Below are positions 20,227 through 31,300 of a DNA stretch of 64,000 nucleotides, piece after piece. A program made the position numbers and the translations under genes. The DNA is from Lumbricus terrestris (taxonomy: Eukaryota > Annelida > Clitellata > Crassiclitellata > Lumbricidae), in assembly GCA_949752735.1 (NCBI GenBank), contig OX457038.1, positions 64,241,205 to 64,305,204 of the forward strand, read 5' to 3'. The notes below the pieces were generated by a model. That model was not told where the DNA came from and ran no database searches. It worked only from the letters and a program-made list of their open reading frames with translations. How positions within the stretch are numbered: position 1 is the stretch's first letter; each line of letters opens with the position of its first letter.

Positions 20227-22401
20227 CAGTGGCGGATCCAGAACGTTTCGAAGGGGGGGGCCAAAAATTTTTGGGGTGGGGTCGAAAAATTTAACTTTTT
20301 TAGTCGTTTTTGCCCGAAACCATGCAGATTTTAATTTAGCCCCCACCTCTGGGGGATTGAGGTTTCCAGAGGGGTAGATAATTGACCGTCTGAAGACAAT
20401 CATGAGGCGCGCAGCGCCGAGAGTGGTAGGGGAGGGGTGCGGGGAGGGGATATGCCCCTGCCCACCAGAAACTTTTTGAATTTTCACATTGCAATGGTAG
20501 CATTTTAAGCTGTTATCTTAACAAAATAGCTGTACTTTTCAGTGCTTATAAGAGTGCCATAAGGTCTCAATAAATATAGACTTTACTTAAAAACTTCTTT
20601 CACGAAAACTATATGTTCTTTTTTAAGTTATCCGCCGAAAATCTTCAAAAAGGGTGTTCAATTTTCCTTCCCAGAAAACTGATGACATTTTTTGGTCATT
20701 CGTGCAAAATCTTAAAAAAGGTGTTTAATTTTTCGTCTAAAAAGAGTGATGACTTTTTAGTCTTCCGTGCGAAATTTTCAAAAAAGGGTGTTCAATTTAG
20801 CATCCCAAAAAACTGATGAATTTTTGTAGTCATCCGTGAGAAATCTTAAAAAAGGTGTTTAATTTTTCGTCTTAAAAGAGTGATGACTTTTTAGTCTTCC
20901 GTGCGAAACTTTCAAAAAAAGGTGTTGAATTTCGCATCCCAAAAAACTGATGACTTTTGTAGCCATCCGTGCGAAATCTTAAAAAAGGTGTTTAATTTTT
21001 CGTCTTAAAAGAGTGATGACTTTTTTGTCTTCCGTGCGAAACTTTCAAAAAAGGTGTTTGATTTCGCATCCCAAAAAACTGATGACTTTTTGTAGTCATC
21101 CGTGCGAAATATTAAAAAAGGTGTTTAATTTTTCGTCTAAAAAGAGTGATGACTTTTTAGTCTTTCGTGCAAAATTTTCAAAAAAGGTGTTCTATTTAGC
21201 ATCCCAAAACACTGATGTCTTTTTGTAGTCATCCCTGCGAAATCGTAAAAAATGTGTTTAATTTTTCGCCTAAAAGGAGTGATGACTTTTTAGTCTTCCG
21301 TGCGAATTTTAAAAAAAGTATTCAATTTCGCATCCCAAAAAACGATAACTTGCTGTAGTCATCCGTGCGAAATCTTCAAAAAGGTTTTTAATTTTTCGTC
21401 TAAAAAGAGTAATGACTTTTTAGTCTTCCGTGAGAAATTTTCAAAAAAGGTGTTCAATTTAGAATCCAAAAAACTAATGACTTTTTGTAGTCATCCGTGC
21501 GAAATCTTAAAAAAGGTGTTTGCTATTTCGTCTAAAAAGAGCGATGACTTTATATTCTTCCGTGCGAAATTTTAAAAAGGTGTTCAATTTCGCTTCCCAA
21601 AAACTTATGAAGTTTTATTGAACCGTCCGAAATCTTCAAAAAGGTGTTCAATTTTCCTTCTAAAAAACTGATGACTTTTTAAGACTAGAATAAATAAAAT
21701 ACTTCCCACTACTGAATGATATATAGTAAGATATAAATAAAAACAAGGAGTAAACATGTGTTATCATTCACCGCATTTTCTTGCACATATAGACTAAACT
21801 CAAAACTTAACATGTTTCGCCCTGAAATTTTTTGGCATCTGCAAAAAATAAATTACATCCCAAACACTGTTGTTAGTGTTGACTTGATTTGTATTTAATA
21901 GTTAGTTGTACTTAGTTATAATTGTGTTTATTGGTGTTAATGTTTTTTCAATTTACTACGAATATATACACGAGTAATATACATTGCATGCCATAAATCA
22001 TAGTTGGATACTGTTGAAAGATTGTTTCATTTCGATGAAAAAAAAAAAAAAACTTCGAAAGAAGAAAGCTCATAAGTGCTGTAATATGCCGAGCAAATTT
22101 CTGTCCAGGGTAACGGCCTCTGTTGTCATAGACCCTGGTCAAATCGGATCCATCCATCCATTTCGATGCTTTATATTAAGACAATGCAATTGCGTGAGAG
22201 ACTTAGATTAGATTTTAATTACATTTATACATTATTTTTATTATAGATTTTAATTACATTTATAGGCCTACATTAATTCTCCTGTGCATGACTGACACCC
22301 TGAATTTTTTTTTGGGCCACCGTGGATGGGGGGGCCACGTCACATGGTGATTTGAAATGGGGGGGCCATGGCCGGATTGGCCCCCCCTGGATCCGCCCCT
22401 G
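20227..22401. mobile_element. hAT-like non-autonomous element, 2.2 kb, with tandem array
   Basis: The ends cagtggcggatccag and ctggatccgcccctg are inverted. The 8-bp duplication agcccgat is exact (20219-20226 and 22402-22409). Its left part (20463-20550) holds an inverted copy of the 86-bp module of 16781-17100, and its centre a ~1-kb tandem array. No transposase is visible. Confidence 0.9.
20640..21690. repeat. ~132-bp tandem array made of two ~66-bp halves
   Basis: The word gatgactttttagtcttccg recurs at about 20747, 20881, 21014, 21150, 21281, 21411 and 21543, spaced 130-136 bp. It alternates with a related half unit, gatgactttttgtagtcatc. Each half carries an imperfect hairpin of the GATGACT...AGTCATC type followed by gtgcgaaat and a poly-A run. 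Roughly eight double units are present. Confidence 0.88.
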
Positions 22402-22426
22402 AGCCCGATCAACGAATTAGTCTAAA

Positions 22427-22814
22427 TGGATTTCGATCGTGTATCCGATAGACTCTTTGGACATTGCAGAGCGAAGTCGACACCAAACGTTCGCTAAAAA
22501 CTGCGTACGGTACATTCACATATATAATGCAATCCCTATTCGAGCTGCTCTTGTCATGATGGGTGCGAATCATAGACATCTTACAGTGATAGATGACGTC
22601 TATGGTGCGAATAATAGACCCGATTAATGTTTCAAAATGCGATGGGTAAAAACTTGCCGTGCTGTGAGCACAGTAGGCCTATAGCCTCTATAGTCCTAGC
22701 TACGTTGGCCGGAGGATGCAGAACACCAATGGATATCACACTTGGCACAATAGGCCTACATGATTTATAGAATTTTGAGTAGGCCTATTTTATCGGCCCA
22801 AAGACGGACTCGGG
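22427..22814. other. Non-coding DNA
   Basis: No recognised gene. A short open frame at 22439-22627 shows no familiar motif. Confidence 0.4.
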
Positions 22815-23017
22815 GCTGTTTTTAAGGAATTTTTAGAACTGCACAACCCCTTCTTTCCTTTCCCTTCCTCCATGGTAAATTACTTCCAATCGGAGGACAA
22901 TTACCTTTTTGACAGTTTTAATTAACTGTAGGCCTACAGAAGTGCTTCTACAACTGCACAAATCCATTTAGAACTGCACATTTTGTGTACAACTGTCAAC
23001 TGCACGTTAAAAAAGCC
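22815..23017. mobile_element. ~200-bp MITE, unbroken copy
   Basis: Runs from ggctgtttttaagg to gcacgttaaaaaagcc. It matches the split copy at 7131-7166 plus 17329-17492, including tttagaactgcacaac, ccatggtaaattacttcc and gaagtgcttctacaac. It represents the pre-insertion state of that site. Confidence 0.75.
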
Positions 23018-23048
23018 TTGGACTGACCATCCTAGCTGTTATAGGACC

Positions 23049-23215
23049 CAGGGCTTAAAGTGTGGCTGGACGGCGTCCATGCACTTATTTTAAAATCTGA
23101 ATGCCGTCCTGGCACTTATTGGCTAGCACCGACTGGAAAGGTAAGGGGCGTCCAGGCACTTCTTTCGGAAAGGTGAGGGCATCCAGGCACTAATTTGTCC
23201 ACACTTTAAGCACTG
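23049..23215. mobile_element. Short hAT-like MITE, 167 bp
   Basis: The ends cagggcttaaagtgtgg and ccacactttaagcactg are inverted. The flanks ataggacc and atagggcc (23041-23048 and 23216-23223) match at 7 of 8 bases. Confidence 0.78.
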
Positions 23216-23223
23216 ATAGGGCC

Positions 23224-24616
23224 TATACCTTTCATATTATTTTAGGCTACTGGCATACCTACTGCATGCTTTTACTTGCAAATCGATATCAGATCTCTCG
23301 ACAATAGGGGTCTATCACACATGCCTTTTCTTCAGGAATACGTAGTGTACGTATAAGATTATTATTGAAATTTTTTACATAGGTCTATCATATAAATGCA
23401 TAAGCTACTCGCACACACAAATCATCATCGTCGTCATCATTATCATCATCATCACATCACATGCGTAGGCTACATGAATACATGTGCACAGGCATAATTA
23501 TTAGGGTTCTTGCCAGTTTCACGACCCCCAAACAAATTAACCTTTTCTTAAAGAGTCCGTTTCAAATTTGTTAAAGAGATATATATAGCATGAGGGTCGG
23601 TTATAAGGCTCAGGTTAGGCATTGTGAGGGTCGGTTAGGGTTAGTGCAGTCATTCGGTCTCGAATACTTCTTGGGTGTCATGAAACTGACAAGTACTATT
23701 ATGAGTTCATTGCAGAATGTAGGTCCATTGGCTTTCTTTATGCCACTTGGATACGAGGTGTGTGAGGTGGTTACCCGTTTTCTTCCTCACAAGCAAGCTT
23801 AGGTGAGCAACTTGTCCATGGTCAAAATATGCTGTGGCTTGAGGTAGATTCGAACATGACATACCACAGGCATATCTTTGCCCAATTGTGAAGCGTCAAA
23901 TTTCTACAGGTCCACATGAGAGTTGAACCACAGGCTTCAACACACATCATAAATAAATGCTGTTAGCTAACAAACAAAGCTAACAAAGCAGAGGGCAACT
24001 AGATTAAACCCTCACCATCTCTTTTTTTCTATTATGCTTTATTATTTGTTAAATCTGTCGCTTTTCTAGGCTTTGTGACAGCAACAAAAACCATATCTCC
24101 ATAATATCTGTATAATATTATGGTTTTGATGTCAATCCACCAAACGCTGGCATCTTACATTTTTTAGACCAAACCACAGAGATCATGGAATATGCTGTCA
24201 CTTTCCAACGTTAATCAGCTGACTAATGTGATATTGGATGCATATCTGACAAGCCAATCTACTTACGGTATATTTTGAAGTGTTTTATAATTTATATTAA
24301 ACTTCCAGGTTTGTTTAAATGAAGTTCTGGACACCAAATTAACTTAGCAAGGGATTTCCATAAAGGATTTTGGTCCAAGTAGGGCTGTTCTGATTTCAGC
24401 ACAAAATAATACGACATGAAACAACAAGCAATCTATTCTTCAGCCTTGAATTTTGCTTTAGATAAACTTTTCTTGCATTTCAAACAATCTTAAACAACTG
24501 AAAACACTCCAGCTTAAAAAATTACACAAAAATTTATTCCAAAAAATAAATATTAGAGTTCTAAAAGTCCTAACAGTAGAATCGAAGTCTATGAAAGCTT
24601 CTTTCTGGCCACAACT
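23224..24616. other. Non-coding DNA with a telomere-like repeat patch
   Basis: No exon is recognised. At 23589-23662 ggtcggttagggttag-type words form a short patch related to the repeats at 33905 and 44995. A (TCA)n run lies at 23425-23460. The end of this stretch probably holds the 3' UTR of the C6orf118-like gene. Confidence 0.45.
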
Positions 24617-27600
24617 TCACGAGATGTACCAGTTCCATTTGTCGGAATCGTCCTCATCTGACCCTGGGTCATCCTTCTTCGTATCAGCCCCACCCCCTGC
24701 ACTTCCCCAAAAACCTGTGCCCAGATAGGTTGCAGATTTCTGAGGCTGTGATTCAAGCTTTTTCCAGATTTTCCTACAAAAGTGCAGAAATAAAATTTAA
24801 ATCTGGATTTCTTCTGCATAACATAATGAGTAGCACTGTGCTGATATGCCTTGTAAAAATAAGTATGTAAATAGAACCTTAGTAGGTCCACATTCTTCTG
24901 TAGTTGGACGGTATAACCTCAATGCTGTTTGTCTTTCAAGGGAGTTTATCTGGAGGGTTTTCTTCACCACTGCAGCCTGTTTTAATGGGTGCCACATAAT
25001 ATTTAGGTCTTCACCGTGTATGAACTATGAACCAAATAGTAAACTGAATATGCAAACTGGCTTCCTCCTGCATAAAATGTGTCTTATTGTAACACTCTGC
25101 CCAAGAACTGATTGTACCGGTACACATGCCTCCCTTGGATTCTTGAAGAAATCAAATAGCGAGTAGACCTATTTATCCTTGGTGGACTGGCCATTCTGCC
25201 CTTCCATGCATGGAAGTGCATGGCAGCCCATCGGATGGAAAGGAATAAATTATATGTCCGTACGTACTGGTCTATCGCACCGGGATTGCTTCTGAAAGGC
25301 TTAGCTGAGAGAAGCACTTTATAAATGGTCATATATACGATACAATACAATACATACATGTAAATTCATCCATATATTCAAACTCCAAAAGCATGGAGAC
25401 CCTTGCACTACTGAGATGACATGACCCCCAAAATGACAACATTGAAACCCTTGCACTTGTAAGCAATGACTGAAAAACTTATGTAAGAGAATTTCCTTAT
25501 GCTAAACCCATGGCAGTAATAAGCATGAAATGCTCGTAATTTCTAATTTCTTAGCCTTGGCTTGTGAAAGCCGGTGACCAGACCTCTTCCTCTCCTCACC
25601 TTCTGATCTTCACACCGACAAAGCATGGTTAGTATATTAATTTTTGTAGAGTTTAAACAGGAAATCATTAATCACGTGAAGACTTACTTTGCATCGCTTT
25701 CTGTAGTGTCCGCTGTCTCAATTGCCTCTCGTAAGTCTCCTGTCAGTTCTGAAATGCTGCGCTCGTAATACTCCTTCTGTGATGTCATGCGCTGAACCTC
25801 CACCTAAAGTTAAAGTGCATCTAGACTAAAACCATGCGTAAGCAGTAAGACAACCTGCTGTATATAAACGACAATGGAACTCTGCAATGCAATGTAAATC
25901 TACATTTTCAGTGCATACAAATGCTTCATCCTTGAAACCAGCTGATGCAGCAGTGCATTATCAAGTTTACACAAGCCAAGACGTTTTGGCAGCTGTGGTG
26001 TTAGGTCAGATGCTAGTCTAAAGAGATTGTGCTGTAAAGTTACAGGATATAATTATGCAAACATTTGGAAAATGATATAGTGTAAACAGAAAGACAATAC
26101 AGATATTTTTCTTTTCTTGTGCGGTGTTCAAGGTTGCGATGTATCAACCTGTAAGCTAATAACCAGTAGATTGGTATGTTTGTGTGTACATATAATTAAT
26201 TAATTAAATTATTTATTCACACAATAGTCAGGCAGCTGGCAATAAATCGAGTCCACGTGAGGCAGCATGTCTGGGCAGTTTCGATGCTGTGGAGGTTATG
26301 TAAACATAACTAGTGTAAACAGACTTGGCATTGTTTCTGCTGTTTCTATCATGGGATTCCAGATATGCCAAAGAAAACTGCTTTGTGAGGTGCCTACAAG
26401 TCACAATGGAATTTCTGCAAATACGTAGAACAATAGCAACTAATAGAAAACAATGGTTCATACGTCATTTTCTTTGATGCAGTGCCTTAGATAGTTGCAG
26501 ACGGTCGTTGGAACACATTCTTTGCGAATCTTGACGCGGAGTTGTTTCGTTAAGTCTAGAACGTTGCAGATGGCACCGTTGAGTTGCTGCACCTGCTCAG
26601 AAGGTTCCAGCTGTTCTGACCGTACAACAGTTGGCCTTGATATCTCTGCAAATAACAAAAAGATAAAAAACGTACACCTTTAAAATTTTTATTTACTGAT
26701 TATTCATCTAAAGCAGGAGTGTCAAAGAGCTGGCCCGTGGGCCATTTCTGGCCCGCCAACGATTTTTTCTGGCTCACGGAGCCTTCCCTAAAGATTACAA
26801 AATTAGAGGATAAAAGTTCAATTTTTTTTATATTACAGTCAGTGCCAAATACATGGAGGTTTTTCTTACTGATGTCACTTTTGCTCAGACGCACAGCTCT
26901 GTGTATACTGTGTATCTATGGTTTCTGGTTTATAGTCTGTTAACAAAATTATGAAAGTTACGAAGTCTTATAATATTTAAATTGTTGTCAAAATTTAATA
27001 AGAAGCAAAAAGCGGTCAATGAATCAAGATCTTTTCGCGATATTTGGATAAGATCACTACCCAATAATTTGCTCAGGAGCTTCGACACCATGGCCCGCCA
27101 CTTGTTGAAAGATGTTCACACTGGCCCGCCACTAAAAAAGGTCTGACAACCCTGATCTAAAGAACTGATGGTGCAATACTTGCACTTACCCCTACAATCC
27201 CACATTGAACTGTTCCACCGGAGAAGGCCTCAACGACACTATTAAGATGAACCTTTTACATTTATTGGATAACCACATTTCACAGTATTTAAAAAGTATT
27301 TCTAATAAATGACGTGAAGACCAAACCATGTGAGGACCAAACCATGTGAGAATCAAACCATGTGAGGACCAAACCATGTGAGAATCAAACCATGTGAGGA
27401 CCAAACCATGTGAGAATCAAACCATGTGAGGACCAAACCATGTGAGAATCAAACCATGTGAGGACCAAACCATGTGAGGACCAAACCACGTGAGAACCAA
27501 ACCACGTGAGAACCAAACCATGTGAAGGCCAAACCATGTGAGGACCAAACCATGTGAAGACCAAACCATGTGAGGACCAAACCATGTGAGGATCAAATCA

Positions 27601-28354
27601 TGTGATGACCAAACCACGTGAGAACCAAACCATGTGAGGTCAAACCATGTGAAGACCAAACCATGTGAGGACCAAATCATATGAGGACTAAACCATGTGA
27701 GGACCAAACCATGTGAGGACCAAATCATATGAGGACCAAACCATGTGAGGACCAAACCATGTGAGGACCAAACCATGTGAGGACCAAACCATGTGAGGAC
27801 CAAACCATGAGAGGACCAAACCATGAGAGGACCAAACCATGTGAGGACCAAACCATGTGAGGACCAAACCATGTGAGGACCAAACCATGTGAGGACCAAA
27901 CCATGTGAGGACCAAACCATGTGAGGACCAAACCATGTGAGGACCAAACCATGTGAGGACCAAACCATGTGAGGACCAAACCATGCAAGACCAAATCAAG
28001 TGAGGATCATCATACCTGGCTGTTGCAGACTGGCCAATTCTTTTTCTCGTCTCAGTTCAGCTCGTATCCTAAACAGAAATCAGGAACAGAAGAACTTTTA
28101 AAAAGCATGAACATTGAACACATGTCATACATGCATTAAATCAAATATACAATTTACAGCATGTAATTAAAAATATATATTCATTCATTCACTCTGAGAA
28201 TTTTTATAGCACCTCTGCACGATATCTACTCAGATGTACCTTTTAATATGATGCTAAATATAATTACAACGAATAATTACATCAGTTAGCTGAAACCGAA
28301 AGAGTCGCCCATGGCAGGCACATGCACACACATGGAACCAATCAACGGATGATT

Positions 28355-28392
<38 letters not shown>

Positions 28393-31300
28393 CATATAAT
28401 TATACATATAATATAGCTATATAAAATTGTATAATTATATAAAAAATATATATTAATTGATATATATATATATATCAATTAATATATATTTTTTATATAA
28501 TTATACAATTTTATATAGCTATATTATATGTATAATTAATTGATGACATTCGTTGCTGGAAAACAAGAGCTGAAGAGCTGAAATTCATCAAGACTTTCAA
28601 ACTAAAAAAGGTTTTATATATACAAAGATTCCTCATGCAATATTTAGAATTTCCAAAAGCCATCCATATTTCTTTTTGAGAATGTATTTGCTCTCAGATT
28701 CAAGAAACCTGCTTTTAATATAAGTTCGCAACATGGAACTGTCCCAGTATAAAGTTTGTAAGGTTATAGTTAAATATCACCTTAGCCACTTTGGGATATA
28801 ATCAGTGATATATGGCTTATCTGAGTTCCCCTTCAATTAATTGTAGTAAAATGAGGATACAATGAGGGTCTTGGAGACCCCTATGTTTTGTCGAGTAAAT
28901 GCGACAAGTAGTCATCATAAGATAAGATAAATACTACAATAATGGAAATGCCAACAATGTAAGGCATGACAAAAGTACCATGATCAGGTAAGGTAGATGC
29001 TACGATAAGGCAAAACAAATTGAGGCAGACATAAAGGTATGGTAACACATGGTAAAGTTAGCTGAAACCGAAAGAGTCGCCCATGGCAGCTAACACATGG
29101 CTCGACTGGTTCCGCTCCTACCTCAGGGGTCGCCAACAGTCAGTGCTCTTCGACGGGGTTCTTTCATCCGTCCGCTCCCTCGTCTGTGGAGTCCCTCAGG
29201 GCTCCGTGCTCGGTCCGCTGCTTTTCCTACTCTACACGGCCGACGTGGGAGAGCTTGCCACGAGTCTCGGCCTGTCATCACACTTCTATGCCGACGACAC
29301 GCAGCTCTACACGTCAGGACCTCCATCAACGGCTGTACACCAGCGGCAGCGAATGGAGCTTGGTATTGAGCGGATCGCAGAGTGGATGAGATCGAACAGA
29401 CTGCGGCTCAACCCCGAGAAGACAGACTTTATGTGGTGCGCAACCAGTAGACGGTGCCTTCATCTTGACACCGGTGCGCTCAGCGTCTGCGGGGCTTCGA
29501 TCACGCCTTCGACCTCGGTGCGTGATCTGGGCGTTGTGCTGGAGTCTGACTTGTCCATGAGGCGCCATGTGGCTAGGACGGTCAGCAGCTGTTTTCGCCA
29601 GCTCCGTCTCATCAGGAGCTGTATCAAGTCCTTGCCTTTCGAGGCCGCTAGAGCAGCCGTCACTGCTTTCGTCATCTCTCAAGTGGACCGCTGTAACAGT
29701 CTGCTGGCCGGAGCGCCTGCGTGTCTTTTGGACGGACTTCAGTCGGTGCTCAATGCCGCGGCCAAGCTCATTTGTAATAGGAGAAAATATGATCATGTTA
29801 CACCACTCCTACGCGACGTCTTGCATTGGCTGCCTGTCCCGTTCCGAATTGAGTTCAAGCTCAGTTTGCTGGTCTACAAATCGCTTCATGGGACTGCGCC
29901 TGAATACATCCGCGACTACTGTTCCGAGACCCATTCCTCCGCTTCCGGGCTGCGACTCAGGTCGCTTGGGAAGACCGACCTCCGTGTACGGAGGATGAAG
30001 ACACGTTTCGGCGACCGCGCATTCTCGGTTGCTGGTCCCAGATGCTGGAACAGTCTTCCATCGGACATTAGATTGGCCGCCTCAGTGGACTCTTTCAAAA
30101 CAAAGCTTAAAACTTATCTGTTTGCTAAGGCGTATCCCGCAGTTGGCCGTTTGTGAGGCGCCCTTGTAGCGGTATGGCCGCGTTACGGCGCCATATAAAT
30201 TGTCGTTATTATTATTATCGTTATTATTAAAGTAAGATAATCAAACACCTCTTGTTCCTTTCAAGTGCGTCTATGGCTTGCTGTTCAAGTTCTTCCAGCG
30301 TCTGAGCCTCTTTCTGGATTGCAGCTGCATTGCCAGCATGCATATCTGTCAACTGGGTCAGCTGGTCTTGGAGAACTCTATGTTTTGTCACATGACCATC
30401 GAGTAAATGCGATAGGTAGTCATCATATGCTCTCTGAAATGCGAAAAAGTCACATTCATGTATGGTAAACTTTAAAATAAGGTAACTGCTTAGGCACGGC
30501 AACTGCGAATGATACTGTGAGATGTACTAAGTTAAGGTCCGATCAGGTATAGTAAGGTAAACACTAAGAAAAGGAAAATTAAATGCAGTCCCATTAGGCA
30601 CCAATTTCTGCGCAAATTCGCTCAATGTATGACTGCACTGGTTCTCACTACTGTTTGCATATAGCACATTAAAAATGAAATAATCGTGTATATTATGTTT
30701 TAGCGTAAACATCTAAATATTTACATACTACCTTGCTGAGCGCTACCAGCCTCTCACAAATTCTGAAGCATGACAGATAACCATGATGTAAGACAAGTCA
30801 AACCTTAACTAACGTAACACACAATTACAAACCTTAATCTTTCCTAGAAGACCTCCAAAAGTCTTGGAACCACGGTTGATTTGGTCGAAAGCTGCGCTAT
30901 GTGCTTCAAGACGATGAAATCCAAGTCCAAAGCCACTAGACTCGAGACGATCGAGTTCCTGAATGAAAAGCAGCTCTTTGCATGAAGTCGCCACAACATT
31001 TATATAGCACCTCTCAAATGAAAATACCACTGTGACCTAATGCAATCACTGCTGGATCCTAAGTACACTTGCAGCTGCTGTTTGAAGTACCAGTACTTAG
31101 CTGTTTTTGATGTCAGGGAAGCTCGCGCTGCGGCTACTACCTCGGAATAATTTGCCTGCTTCTACCAGTTGCTCAAGACCTTTCTCTTTAGCCGTGGCTG
31201 AGCTGGGAGCGATTCTGAGTAGGCTTCCTGGAGGGGTGCTATATGAATTTTTGGAATGACATTCATTTCATTCATTGAACGAAAATAAATATGGCATTTC

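Larger units (their letters stand above)
19561..22413 (+). mobile_element. tRNA-derived SINE split by two DNA transposons
   Basis: The SINE is about 230 bp once insertions 19616-20059 and 20227-22401 are removed. It has a tRNA-like head with an A box (gtggccgagtgg, about 19573) and a B box (ggttcgattcc, about 20078), and a unique body. It is flanked by a 13-bp duplication, gaattagtctaaa (19547-19559 and 22414-22426), as expected for LINE-mobilised insertion. The head resembles tRNAs with a long variable arm (Ser/Leu type). One transposon lies between the two promoter boxes, so Pol III transcription should be lost. Confidence 0.78.

Noticed and set aside
20640..21690. CRISPR-like array
   Set aside because: Units are contiguous and homologous throughout, with no unique spacers, in an animal genome; it is tandem DNA inside a hAT element.
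22439..22627. Short open frame of 62 codons
   Set aside because: No recognisable motif, no splice context and no neighbour that supports it.
24589..24773. Alternative C-terminus in the frame reading KSGKSLNHSLRN
   Set aside because: It is out of phase with the preceding exon (25803-25688). The in-phase frame gives the acidic DDPGSDEDD tail.
27192..27999. Several minus-strand open frames with repeating MVWSSHGL peptides
   Set aside because: They are translations of the 16-bp intronic minisatellite.
29097..30098. Other-frame open readings across the LINE
   Set aside because: High GC content leaves alternate frames open; only one frame carries reverse-transcriptase motifs.
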